DNA of 64,000 nucleotides from Stutzerimonas stutzeri (lineage in GTDB: Bacteria; Pseudomonadota; Gammaproteobacteria; Pseudomonadales; Pseudomonadaceae): positions 310,001-374,000 of the forward strand of contig NC_015740.1 of NCBI RefSeq assembly GCF_000219605.1, written 5' to 3'. Below the pieces are notes generated by a model. The model saw only the letters and a list, made by a program, of their open reading frames with translations, made no database searches and was not told the DNA's origin. Made by a program: the position numbers and the translations under genes. Below, one piece after another: positions 1 through 7,571 of the stretch (positions within the stretch are counted from its first letter, which is position 1; each line of letters begins with the position of its first letter).

Positions 1-1
1 C

Positions 2-415
2 ATTGCCGCCCATGCCGAACCGGTCATTCTGGTGGCGCACAGCCTGGGCTGCATCACGGTTGCGCACTGGGCGGCTCAGGCACCTGCGCAGCTGCTGCAA
101 CGGGTGCGCGGCGCCCTGCTGGTGGCCCCCGCGGATGTCGAACGCAGCGGCTGCCCGGAACCCTTGCGCAACTTCGCCCCGATCCCTCGCCAGCCTTTGC
201 CATTCGCCAGCCTGCTGATCGGCTCGGACAACGACACTGCCGCCAGTGCCGCGCGTGCCGTCGAGATGGGCCACGCCTGGGGCAGCGAGACCACGATCCT
301 GGCCGGCGCCGGGCATATCAACGTGGCCTCCGGACATCGGCGCTGGGAGCAGGGCTTCGCCAGCCTGTACCGCTTGCAGAGCCGGATCGAGCGACAGGCG
401 CAACGGCGCGCCTGA
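2..415 (+). CDS. RBBP9/YdeN-type alpha/beta hydrolase, C-terminal part (5' end cut by window)
   Basis: The reading frame is open from the left edge to a TGA at 413-415, so only the last 137 or so residues are present. The visible part holds the nucleophile elbow of a serine hydrolase (HSLGC, serine near residue 14 of the fragment), a later acidic residue in GSDND, and the catalytic-histidine region GAGHIN. Spacing and size fit the RBBP9/YdeN family of small serine hydrolases, which are cytoplasmic. The substrate cannot be told. A peroxiredoxin gene follows 46 bp downstream on the same strand and may be co-transcribed. Confidence 0.8.
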   Translation: MAAHAEPVILVAHSLGCITVAHWAAQAPAQLLQRVRGALLVAPADVERSGCPEPLRNFAPIPRQPLPFASLLIGSDNDTAASAARAVEMGHAWGSETTILAGAGHINVASGHRRWEQGFASLYRLQSRIERQAQRRA

Positions 416-461
416 ATCGCTATCAACCAATGCCGCAACCCACGCAAAGAGGAGAACGAAA

Positions 462-1100
462 ATGAGCATCCGCCTCGGCGACATCGCCCCCGATTTCGAA
501 CAGGATTCCAGCGAAGGCCGCATCCGCTTCCACGAGTGGCTGGGTGACAGCTGGGGTGTGCTGTTCTCGCACCCGGCTGACTTCACCCCGGTGTGCACCA
601 CCGAACTGGGCTTCACCGCCAAGCTGAAGGACGAGTTCGCCAAGCGCAACGTCAAGGCCATCGCCCTGTCCGTGGACCCGGTGGATTCGCACATCAAGTG
701 GATCGACGACATCAACGAGACGCAGAACACCCGCGTCAACTTCCCGATCCTGGCTGACGCCGACCGCAAGGTCTCCGAGCTGTACGACCTGATTCATCCC
801 AACGCCAACGACACCCTGACGGTGCGCTCATTGTTCGTCATCGACCCGAACAAGAAGGTGCGTCTGACCATCACCTACCCTGCGAGCACCGGGCGCAACT
901 TCCACGAGATCCTGCGGGTGATCGATTCGTTGCAGCTGACCGACAACCACAAGGTCGCGACCCCGGCCAACTGGCAGGACGGCGACGAAGTGGTGATCGT
1001 GCCCTCGCTCAAGGACGAGGAGGAAATCAAGCAGCGCTTTCCCAAGGGCTATCGGGCGGTCAAGCCGTACCTGCGTCTGACGCCGCAGCCCAATCGCTGA
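462..1100 (+). CDS. lsfA: 1-Cys peroxiredoxin (Prx6/LsfA type)
   Basis: A 212-residue thiol peroxidase that reduces hydrogen peroxide and organic peroxides in the cytoplasm. The peroxidatic cysteine is in the Prx signature HPADFTPVCTTELG (near residue 46). There is no resolving CP motif of 2-Cys enzymes, and the long C-terminal extension (DGDEVVIVPSLKDEE, then YLRLTPQP) is typical of Prx6/LsfA proteins. The ATG at 462 follows GGAG with normal spacing. The longer open frame starting at 246 only overlaps the upstream hydrolase. LsfA in Pseudomonas is linked to sulfate-starvation and oxidative stress; that role is carried over from the family. Confidence 0.93.
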   Translation: MSIRLGDIAPDFEQDSSEGRIRFHEWLGDSWGVLFSHPADFTPVCTTELGFTAKLKDEFAKRNVKAIALSVDPVDSHIKWIDDINETQNTRVNFPILADADRKVSELYDLIHPNANDTLTVRSLFVIDPNKKVRLTITYPASTGRNFHEILRVIDSLQLTDNHKVATPANWQDGDEVVIVPSLKDEEEIKQRFPKGYRAVKPYLRLTPQPNR

Positions 1101-1132
1101 GACAGGATCCCGGCTGGGCGGTTAAGTCTTGG

Positions 1133-1357
1133 TCAGCCCTCGCTGCGACGGGGGTCAGCACTGCGCGGATAGGTGCGCTCTTCCTGGATGGTGCCGTCCT
1201 TCTTGTGGATCTTCACTGAAGCCGTCCTGCCTTCGAGAAAGGCCGCGGTCACCTGCAGCATCTCGTCCTTGGTGGCAGCGGTCTTCGAGGCGCGGGTCGC
1301 CCCTTGCTTGCGCAGTTCCCAGCCCGAATCGGTGACATTGATGTGGTAGTTGTCCAT
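1133..1357 (-). CDS. DUF2188-like small protein
   Basis: A 74-residue protein that begins MDNYHINVTDSGWELRKQG and contains a central KIHKKDGTIQEERTY strand-like stretch. This matches the DUF2188 type of small proteins (a short beta-rich fold, function unknown). The start at 1357 is chosen because GGAGG lies 8 bases upstream (1366-1370); an ATG four bases earlier is in another frame. It is convergent with the peroxiredoxin gene and stands alone. No function can be assigned. Confidence 0.75.
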   Translation of the reverse strand: MDNYHINVTDSGWELRKQGATRASKTAATKDEMLQVTAAFLEGRTASVKIHKKDGTIQEERTYPRSADPRRSEG

Positions 1358-1365
1358 GCATGAGT

Positions 1366-1370
1366 CCTCC
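1366..1370 (-). promoter_or_regulatory. Ribosome binding site for the DUF2188-like gene
   Basis: GGAGG on the minus strand, eight bases before the ATG at 1357. It decides between two closely spaced ATGs, at 1361 and 1357. Confidence 0.6.
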
Positions 1371-1487
1371 GCTGTGGGTTGCGGTTTAGAGTGCTGGACA
1401 GAACAGGGGTTCGCTAAGACGGGGCACCGCAGCGCCGTCGTGCGCCAACTGCTAGCCTGGCCGCTTCCAGCCGCCAGGACCGAACTC

Positions 1488-2045
1488 ATGCCGACACACG
1501 CCCAGTTGCGCGCCGTCATCGCCGCCGATCCGCTGCGCATGCGCTGCCTTGTCCACGTCAGGGCGCTCGGCTTGCCGGATTGCTGGGTGGCCGCCGGATT
1601 CGTGCGCAGCGCGGTATGGGATCACCTGCATCGGCGTGGCCGCAGCGCCTTGCAGGCGGACATCGACGTCATCTGGTTCGACCGGGGGCGCTGCGACGCG
1701 GCGGTGGACGCCGAGATCGAAGCGACATTGCGCCGTGCCGACGCCTCGCTCGAATGGTCGGTGAAGAACCAGGCGCGCATGCATCTGCACAATGGCGATC
1801 GGCCCTATAGGACCGCAGCAGACGCGATGTGCCATTGGCCGGAAACGGCCACGGCCATCGGGGTCAGGCTGAGCGAGGAAGGCGAGATCGAGGTCGCCGC
1901 CCCCCTGGGTCTGGACGACCTTTTCGCGCTGATCGTCCGTCCCACCGCGGCCTTTCGTGGCCGTAAACGGCAGGTCTATCTCGATCGCCTGGCCGCGAAG
2001 CGCTGGTCCGAAACCTGGCCGGACCTGCGCATCGTGCAAGGCTGA
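1488..2045 (+). CDS. Nucleotidyltransferase family protein (DUF925/NTP_transf_6-like)
   Basis: A 185-residue protein with an N-terminal helical segment, then GFVRSAVWDHLH and the acidic pair in DIDVIWFD (near residues 65-72), the likely metal-binding aspartates of a pol-beta-type nucleotidyltransferase. The tail has GRKRQVYLDRLAAKRW, common in the DUF925 family of uncharacterised bacterial nucleotidyltransferases. The ATG at 1488 is preferred because the upstream part of the open frame (from 1350) overlaps the 5' end of the divergent DUF2188 gene. Substrate unknown. Confidence 0.75.
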   Translation: MPTHAQLRAVIAADPLRMRCLVHVRALGLPDCWVAAGFVRSAVWDHLHRRGRSALQADIDVIWFDRGRCDAAVDAEIEATLRRADASLEWSVKNQARMHLHNGDRPYRTAADAMCHWPETATAIGVRLSEEGEIEVAAPLGLDDLFALIVRPTAAFRGRKRQVYLDRLAAKRWSETWPDLRIVQG

Positions 2046-2065
2046 GCGCCGCGACGCTTGACGTT

Positions 2066-2488
2066 CTAGATGAAGGCCTGCCGCGCGACGCCACGTGGCT
2101 GGCGGTTGCGTCCCGGCAGCTGCTCGAGGCGCTTGTGCCATTCGGCACGCACGGACTGAACGGCAACCGGCTTCGCTGCCGCGTCGCGCGCAGTCGGAGC
2201 GGCCTTGATTGCCGCTGCGGGTGTTCGCGTGCTCGCCGGCTTCACCGCCGCAGTGGTTGCAGTCGTCGCGACCGCCGCGGGTGCAACCGCCACTGTCTTC
2301 GCCGCCTTTGCGGCAGCCCGCAGTTCGGCGAGGCTCGGTGTCTTGCGTACAGGCTCGCTTACCGCCTTTTCCACGCTGCGCAGGCACAGCTTGCAGGAAA
2401 CCTGAGTGGCGTCCGCCGAACTGTTCAGGCTCGATCCCGTGCGCCCACATGCGACATTGCCATTGGAGGCGGAGTAATGAATCACCAA
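2066..2488 (-). CDS. Hypothetical protein with CxxC motif and Ala/Pro/Thr-rich linker
   Basis: About 140 residues if the TTG at 2488 is used. AGGAGA (2496-2501) lies seven bases before this TTG, whereas the ATG at 2545 of the longer frame has no such site. The N-terminal part holds a SCKLCLRS cysteine pair that could bind a metal. A low-complexity Ala/Pro/Thr stretch (about residues 55-110) and a basic tail (HKRLEQLPGRNRQP) follow. I do not recognise a family. It sits just outside the left 31-bp repeat of the defence island, so it was probably next to tRNA-Thr before the island arrived. Confidence 0.55.
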   Translation of the reverse strand: MVIHYSASNGNVACGRTGSSLNSSADATQVSCKLCLRSVEKAVSEPVRKTPSLAELRAAAKAAKTVAVAPAAVATTATTAAVKPASTRTPAAAIKAAPTARDAAAKPVAVQSVRAEWHKRLEQLPGRNRQPRGVARQAFI

Positions 2489-2596
2489 CGTTCTGTCTCC
2501 TGATTTTGGGGCGCGGGATTCTACACGCTCATGTCCAGGAGGCAACGCGGCGGGCGAAACTTACAGCTGGGCGCCCATGCCAGTGCGCGGCCCAGT

Positions 2597-2627
2597 AACG
2601 AAAAAGGCCCGCATTTCTGCGAGCCTT
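2597..2627 (-). terminator. Left copy of the tRNA-Thr terminator (31-bp direct repeat, island boundary)
   Basis: Read on the minus strand this is a 10-bp stem (AAGGCTCGCA with TGCGGGCCTT, one T-G wobble), a GAAA loop and a run of five T: a rho-independent terminator. It follows mrr, the last gene of the defence island. All 31 bases are identical to 12568-12598 next to tRNA-Thr, including the wobble pair. Confidence 0.85.
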
Positions 2628-2663
2628 TCACTTCCCCCGGCCTACAACCCGGTGCGGTATCTA

Positions 2664-3599
2664 TCAGCCGAGCGATTCGTCGAAGTAGTCGCTGTCAAGC
2701 CTCGGCACCCTGTAGAGCTGCGAGCTAACGCCAACCTCATGATCAAGCATCAGGTTGACCAGGCGCTTGCCGTCGACCAGCACCAGGCCTTCGACCGAGC
2801 GTGCAAAGTCGATGGCCTGGGCGGTGAAGCCCGAGGTTGTGATGAACACGCCGCGCCGCGCTTTCTGCCCGGCCAGCGCACCGTAAAAGGCCTGCAATTC
2901 GGGGCGGCCGACCGTGCTCTGCCAGCGCTTGGCCTGCACGTAGACCTTTTCCAGCCCCAGCGCATCGAGCGAGATCACCCCGTCGATGCCGCCGTCACCG
3001 CTGCCGCCCACCTGCTGCAGCGCCTGGCGGTTGGCGCCGTAGCCCAGGCTATGCAGCACGTCGAGCACGATATGCTCGAAGCGCGTCGGGCTGGCCTGCA
3101 GCAGACTATCCAGCAGATCACCGGCGACGCTGGTGCGCAGCTCGAGCAGCGCCTGATCCAGCCGCTCCTGTGGGCTGCTGGTGGCAATTTCTGCCTGGGT
3201 GATCAGCGCTTGTGTGTCGCTGCTCTCATCCAGCGAGGCGGCGTCCGGCGCCGGCTTCAGCTTCACGCTCATGTAGCTCATCGCCAGATGCTTGACCTGC
3301 TCTGGGCTCAGCGGTGGCGGGTTGCTTTGCGCGAAGGCAAGTCCGTCGCCCGTCAGTTTCCAGTAGCCATGCTTGGCGCTGTTGGAAAAGCCGGCGCGCT
3401 TGAGGCGGTCATGCGCCCAGCCTGCACGGTTCTTGTAGGTGGCCTGGCCGCTGTTGGTGGTTTCCTGCCGCTGCGCCTCGCTCAGGCCCAATGCCTGGGC
3501 AGCCGCTTCGTGGGCCTCGCTCGCCGTGGCGCCCTCCGGGTGGGCGGCGAGAAAACGCAGGATGGGTTCGATGAACTGGTCGTAGGTCGGCACGGACAT
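2664..3599 (-). CDS. mrr: Mrr-type restriction endonuclease (type IV)
   Basis: A 311-residue protein with an N-terminal winged-helix Mrr_N domain (about 1-95) and a C-terminal Mrr catalytic domain. The PD-(D/E)xK core is visible as GGIDGVI (aspartate near residue 205) followed by VYVQAKRW (near 219-226), where the acidic residue of ExK is replaced by Q as is usual in Mrr. Mrr enzymes cleave methylated DNA. The gene is last in the hsd cluster, 27 bp after the hsdS-tail ORF, and is followed by the left boundary terminator, so it is probably transcribed with hsdMS. Confidence 0.88.
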   Translation of the reverse strand: MSVPTYDQFIEPILRFLAAHPEGATASEAHEAAAQALGLSEAQRQETTNSGQATYKNRAGWAHDRLKRAGFSNSAKHGYWKLTGDGLAFAQSNPPPLSPEQVKHLAMSYMSVKLKPAPDAASLDESSDTQALITQAEIATSSPQERLDQALLELRTSVAGDLLDSLLQASPTRFEHIVLDVLHSLGYGANRQALQQVGGSGDGGIDGVISLDALGLEKVYVQAKRWQSTVGRPELQAFYGALAGQKARRGVFITTSGFTAQAIDFARSVEGLVLVDGKRLVNLMLDHEVGVSSQLYRVPRLDSDYFDESLG

Positions 3600-3626
3600 G
3601 GTTCGTTCTCTTCCTGATGAAGTGGC

Positions 3627-3959
3627 TTAGCTCAGCGTAGCGGCCCGGCGACCGCGTTTGGCCTTGGGCGCAGCGGCGCGTTGGGCCTTGATGCGCTCCA
3701 GCAGCACGCTGGCCGGTTCGTCATTCGGGTCCTGCGGCACCAGTTCGCCGCGGAAGGCCTTGGCAAGGATGCTTTGGGTCAGGCGGTCGATGCGTGCCTG
3801 GGCGGCTTTGACGCGGGCTTCCAGTTGGTCGGCGAAGGCGAAGAGCTGTTCGACGCGGCGGACGACAAAATCGTCAGGAACGATTTTGGACGCCCGCAGG
3901 GCGGGCCGTAGGCCGAGGCGCATGGATGCGCCGAGCATTTCGGTTTGCGGCCGGTTCAT
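3627..3959 (-). CDS. Stand-alone HsdS C-terminal fragment (duplicated tail)
   Basis: A 110-residue ORF whose ATG (3957-3959) overlaps the hsdS stop codon by four bases. After about 33 residues of unclear origin it repeats the C-terminal conserved region of HsdS almost exactly ([49 protein letters not shown]). It has no target-recognition domain. It may be the remnant of a second hsdS, or a small half-subunit-like protein; the DNA repeat is described separately. The coupled start codon suggests that it is translated. Confidence 0.7.
   Translation of the reverse strand: MNRPQTEMLGASMRLGLRPALRASKIVPDDFVVRRVEQLFAFADQLEARVKAAQARIDRLTQSILAKAFRGELVPQDPNDEPASVLLERIKAQRAAAPKAKRGRRAATLS
3661..3865 (-). 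repeat. Direct repeat, copy A (3' end of hsdS duplicated)
   Basis: About 205 bp matching 3984-4188 at roughly nine bases in ten, at a constant offset of 323 bp. It codes for the conserved HsdS C-terminal region, in a different frame register from copy B relative to the chromosome. Confidence 0.9.
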
Positions 3960-5353
3960 GCAGAGGCCTTTCTGCCGCGCTTTGCCTTGGGCGCGGCAGC
4001 GCGTTGGGCCTTGATGCGCTCCAGCAGCACGCTGGCCGGTTCGTCGTTCGGGTCCTGCGGCACCAGTTCGCCGCGGAAGGCCTTGGCGAGGATGCTCTGG
4101 GTCAGGCGGTCGATGCGTGTTCTGGCCTCGTTGACCTTGGCTTCCAGCTGGTCGGCGAAGGCGAACAGTTGCTCGACGCGGCGGACGATTTCGGTTTGCT
4201 CCGCTGGTGGGGGCACTTGTATTGGAAGCGACAGCAGGGCTCCCTGAGTCAGCTTTGCCCGGCCTGTCGTACCGGTCAGCCAAGGAATGACGTCGTAATG
4301 CATTAGCGCATAGCACAAGTAGTCGCGAGCCACAGAATCATGCGCCCTGAGCGCATGAACATGATTGTTGACCCAGCACTTCCCCGAATACTTATAAGCA
4401 ATCGGCTTTTCACGCCCGTAGAACGTTTCATCCTCCGTCACCAAAACCAAGTCATCATCAAAGATGTACTCATCTACACGATCGACTTCGCCGTTTGCTC
4501 CAAAATATGGGTATTTACCTTCACCACTTTTGCGCAGTTCTTTTTTCACGGGGACGCGCATGCTGTCCAAGCACTCGGCGAAACTGGACACGCTGGCAAC
4601 GATCCATCCTTGAGGGACTTCAATCTCCCGCTTTTCAAGGTCAGGAGAGACTGGCTCCTTGAACTTCACGACAGGCTTCTGGCGACGGTTTTGGATCACT
4701 CTTGCGAGGTATTCTTCTGCGCTGTCGCTTACAGGACTTGAGGCTCGCCACTCCTCCGTCAACCGCCCGGAAACGGCGGCGGTGAGGACGGATTGGCGGA
4801 AGCGCTTGAGCAGCGCGGGGATGCCGTCGATGCGGGCTTTCAGGGTATCGACCTGGGCCAGCAGTTCGTCGAGCTTGGCGGCGATGCGGGTTTGTTCGGC
4901 GAGCGGTGGCAACGGGATTTCGTAATCGCGAATGTCTGCTGACTTGACCGCTGGGTAGAGCGCCCCCTGAACCTTCTCACACATGGCATCGACAAAACGA
5001 GCTGATCTCACAGCGGAAAATATCCAGCGCGGTTCTACTTCGATGGGTTTCAACACATCGAAGCCAGTCGATGCGACGCAGCCGCTATGCTGCTCGCCAA
5101 TTAACGCAACAGCATTCAAGTTGGGCCGAGTCATTGAAACGATGACATCGCCTTTATCAACAAGCTTACGTGCGCGGCTTGGTGCGTCAGCTCCGAGAAG
5201 CCGCTGTGGTTCCGACACAGTTTTTAAATGTCGGTCAACGCTTGCGATATCAATGTAGGTGAACTCCTCCTCGGCGCTGGGCGCTCGCTGAGCTGGCTGG
5301 CCGCAAATATCTCCTATGGACGCAAGGGTCCACCCAATCGGCAGCTCACTCAT
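3956..5353 (-). CDS. hsdS: Type I restriction-modification specificity subunit HsdS
   Basis: A 465-residue DNA-recognition subunit. Two target-recognition domains (about 1-150 and 215-390) each lead into a conserved helical spacer: [20 protein letters not shown] and, near the C-terminus, [18 protein letters not shown]. The start at 5353 overlaps the end of hsdM by eight bases, so the two are translationally coupled. The DNA coding for the recognition domains (about 4230-4760 and 4930-5270) is visibly more AT-rich than the conserved parts, as expected for exchanged modules. The 3' 205 bp are duplicated just downstream. Confidence 0.93.
   Translation of the reverse strand: MSELPIGWTLASIGDICGQPAQRAPSAEEEFTYIDIASVDRHLKTVSEPQRLLGADAPSRARKLVDKGDVIVSMTRPNLNAVALIGEQHSGCVASTGFDVLKPIEVEPRWIFSAVRSARFVDAMCEKVQGALYPAVKSADIRDYEIPLPPLAEQTRIAAKLDELLAQVDTLKARIDGIPALLKRFRQSVLTAAVSGRLTEEWRASSPVSDSAEEYLARVIQNRRQKPVVKFKEPVSPDLEKREIEVPQGWIVASVSSFAECLDSMRVPVKKELRKSGEGKYPYFGANGEVDRVDEYIFDDDLVLVTEDETFYGREKPIAYKYSGKCWVNNHVHALRAHDSVARDYLCYALMHYDVIPWLTGTTGRAKLTQGALLSLPIQVPPPAEQTEIVRRVEQLFAFADQLEAKVNEARTRIDRLTQSILAKAFRGELVPQDPNDEPASVLLERIKAQRAAAPKAKRGRKASA
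3984..4188 (-). repeat. Direct repeat, copy B (3' end of hsdS)
   Basis: The copy inside full-length hsdS of the 205-bp repeat also found at 3661-3865. Most differences cluster where the spacer-helix residues differ (NEART against KAAQA). Confidence 0.9.
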
Positions 5354-6887
5354 CTCCAGTCCCCACTTCTAACCCCATCACCTCCGCCATCAACTGCTTC
5401 TGCGCCACCACTTCGTCCCCAGCCCCCAGCGCCTTCATCAGTTCTTCCAACTCATGCAGCGCCTCGGTCAGTTCGGCCATGGCTTCGCCCGCCAGCACTT
5501 CCGGGGCGGGGAGGTCGGCGGCGTCGAGGCTGCTTTCGTCCTTGAGCCAGCTGATATCCAGCGAGTCGCCGCGTTCGCGGATCTGCTCGCGTGTGAAGCA
5601 GCGGAAGCGGCTGGCCTCGCCGATGCCCTCGACGTTTTCGGCCCGGGGGCTCCCGCCATTCGGGTCCTCGCCATAGGCGTCCTCGAACGGCTTGAGGTGG
5701 GTGGGGCCGAACGGGGTGCGCTTGCCGAAGCTGGGCATGTTGCTGCGCAGGTCATAGATCCATACGCGGCTGGTGCAGCGCTCTTCCTGGCGCGGGTTGT
5801 CGGCCGTGCCCTTCTGGAAGAACAGCACATTGGTCTTCACGCCCTGGGCGTAGAAGATGCCGGTGGGCAGGCGCAGGATGGTGTGCAGGTTGCACTTGTC
5901 CATCAGGTCGCGGCGCACGTCGGTGCCGACGCCGGCCTCGAACAGTACGTTGTCCGGCAGCACCACGGCGGCCCGCCCGCCGGGCTTGAGGCCGCGGTAG
6001 ATGTGCTGGAGAAAGGCCAGCTGCTTGTTGCTGGTGCGGTAGGTGAGGTCGTCGCGGGTCGGCCCGCCGCCGCCCTTGGCGGTGCCGAATGGCGGGTTGG
6101 AGAGGATGATGTCCACCTTCGGCAGCCCTGCACCGGTCTGGCCGAGGGCGTTGCCCAGGTGCACCACGCCCTCGGCGTCGCCTTCCATGCCGTGCAGCAG
6201 GCAGTTCATCAGCGCCAGGCGGCGGGTGCCGGGCACCAGCTCGACGCCCACGTAGGCCTCGGTGCGCTGGAAGCGGCGGGCCTTGTCGTCGAGGTCGTAG
6301 AGGTCGTCGGTGTGCTGCTTGATGTAGGCGTCGGCGGCGATGAGAAAGCCTGCGGTGCCGGCGGCCGGGTCCTGAATGGTTTCGCCCGGCTGCGGTTTGA
6401 TGCAGCGGATGATGCTGTCGATCAGCGGGCGCGGGGTGAAGTACTGGCCGGCGCCGGATTTGGTCTCGCTGGCGTTCTTTTCCAGCAGGCCTTCATAGAG
6501 ATCGCCGAGGCCATCCTCGCGGGCGCTGAACCAGTCGATGCCGTCGAGGCTCTTGATCAGCTGCTCGAGGTGGCGCGGCTCCTTCAGGCGGGTCTGGGCA
6601 TCGGCATAGATGGCGGCGATCAGCGGATCGTGACTTTGGCCCAGGTCCAGCAGCATCTGCCGGTAGTGCTTGAGCAGGTTGAGCCCGGACTTGCCAGCCA
6701 GGTCCGGCCAGCGCGCGCCCTCGGGCAGCTTGTGGCCGAAGCTGTCGTTGTTCTGGACCTGCTCGTATTCCATCTTGATGAACAGCAGCAGCACCAGCTC
6801 GGTGACGTAGTCGCTGTAGTTGATGCCGTCGTCGCGCAGGACGTCGCAGAGGTTCCAGAGCTTCTGGACGATATCGGAGTTGGTCAT
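5346..6887 (-). CDS. hsdM: Type I restriction-modification DNA adenine methyltransferase HsdM
   Basis: A 513-residue N6-adenine methyltransferase. It has an HsdM N-terminal helical domain (1-130), the pre-motif YFTPRPLID, the SAM-binding motif DPAAGTAGFLI (about 173-183) and the catalytic NPPF (264-267). The ATG at 6887 (MTNSDIVQ) is chosen over the longer frame because AGGAAAG lies just upstream. It modifies host DNA with HsdS and forms the restriction complex with HsdR. It is separated from the upstream TOPRIM gene by a terminator-like hairpin, so it may have its own promoter or an attenuated leader. Confidence 0.95.
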   Translation of the reverse strand: MTNSDIVQKLWNLCDVLRDDGINYSDYVTELVLLLFIKMEYEQVQNNDSFGHKLPEGARWPDLAGKSGLNLLKHYRQMLLDLGQSHDPLIAAIYADAQTRLKEPRHLEQLIKSLDGIDWFSAREDGLGDLYEGLLEKNASETKSGAGQYFTPRPLIDSIIRCIKPQPGETIQDPAAGTAGFLIAADAYIKQHTDDLYDLDDKARRFQRTEAYVGVELVPGTRRLALMNCLLHGMEGDAEGVVHLGNALGQTGAGLPKVDIILSNPPFGTAKGGGGPTRDDLTYRTSNKQLAFLQHIYRGLKPGGRAAVVLPDNVLFEAGVGTDVRRDLMDKCNLHTILRLPTGIFYAQGVKTNVLFFQKGTADNPRQEERCTSRVWIYDLRSNMPSFGKRTPFGPTHLKPFEDAYGEDPNGGSPRAENVEGIGEASRFRCFTREQIRERGDSLDISWLKDESSLDAADLPAPEVLAGEAMAELTEALHELEELMKALGAGDEVVAQKQLMAEVMGLEVGTGDE

Positions 6888-6908
6888 GGGGCTTTCCTGG
6901 CCAGAAAT

Positions 6909-6931
6909 AAAAAACCCGCACGATTTGTGCG
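6909..6931 (-). terminator. Terminator-like hairpin between the RloB-like gene and hsdM
   Basis: On the minus strand: CGCAC, loop AAATC, GTGCG, then GG and six T. The stem is only five base pairs, so it is modest. It lies 22 bp upstream of the hsdM start, close to the ribosome binding site, so it could end the ATPase/TOPRIM transcript or act as a leader attenuator of hsdMS. Confidence 0.5.
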
Positions 6932-7046
6932 TGGCTGCCGGGGCAGTCAGAGGCATGGCGGGTATGTGCTGGCGAGGGTATTGCCCGGTAGGAGGTTTGG
7001 CAAGTTGCGGGTCGGTGCAGCATGGCTCCGACGTGAGTGCCCTGGC

Positions 7047-7571
7047 TTAGGGGCTCAGCAACGCCGTGCGCAACGAGACAATCGAAAGATTGCCGGTGGC
7101 ATCCAGCACCGGGCGGGGAAACGGCACAGCATAGGCGGCCGCGTCAGTGTGCCGGCCGGCCAGGCGGGGATGCAGGCGGGCCTTGAGCTGCCGGCTGGTT
7201 TCGTGGCCGCGCACCGGCTCGCCCAGCGTCTCCAGCAGGGCTCCTTCCAGGCACTGCGGTTGCCATAGGATGATTTCATAACCAGCCGCTGCTGCCCGCT
7301 TGCGCTCGGCATCGCTGAGCGGCAGATCGGCATCCAGCAGGAAGAGGCGTCGGTCGTAATCCTTGTTCTTGTGCGCACGGATGGCATGGGTGATCACATT
7401 GCCGGGCGAGCCTCCATCACCGGGCTCGACCTTGACGCTCAGGCCACTGTTGCGCGGGCAGTACAGCTCCTTCATATGGCTGATGAAAGCCCAGTCGTCG
7501 GCCCCTTCTCCCACCACCAATAGGGTGCTGCGCATGACGCTGCGCCGTCCCTTGCGCGCTGTCCTGCTCAT
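7047..7571 (-). CDS. RloB/AbiLii-like TOPRIM protein
   Basis: A 174-residue protein with a TOPRIM-like signature: the acidic turn VVGEGADD (Glu22) and the DxD in LFLLDADLP (Asp80, Asp82). A downstream PQCLEGALL (105-113) resembles the NPxFExWLLLHF motif of RloB-type proteins. Its ATG overlaps the stop codon of the upstream AAA ATPase by four bases (ATGA), so the two are coupled. RloA/RloB ('restriction-linked ORFs') were named in Campylobacter hsd loci, and the related AbiL pair of Lactococcus aborts phage infection. Nuclease activity is an inference. It could instead be another TOPRIM family such as DUF4435. Confidence 0.65.
   Translation of the reverse strand: MSRTARKGRRSVMRSTLLVVGEGADDWAFISHMKELYCPRNSGLSVKVEPGDGGSPGNVITHAIRAHKNKDYDRRLFLLDADLPLSDAERKRAAAAGYEIILWQPQCLEGALLETLGEPVRGHETSRQLKARLHPRLAGRHTDAAAYAVPFPRPVLDATGNLSIVSLRTALLSP

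Noticed and set aside
3917-3932. Short inverted repeat GGCGCAT-GG-ATGCGCC in the hsdS-tail ORF
   Set aside because: Seven-base arms inside coding sequence in GC-rich DNA are expected by chance; no sign of an invertible segment.
5454-7268. 604-codon open frame on the plus strand
   Set aside because: It lies fully antisense to hsdM and the RloB-like gene, whose motifs are clear; long antisense frames are normal in this GC-rich DNA.
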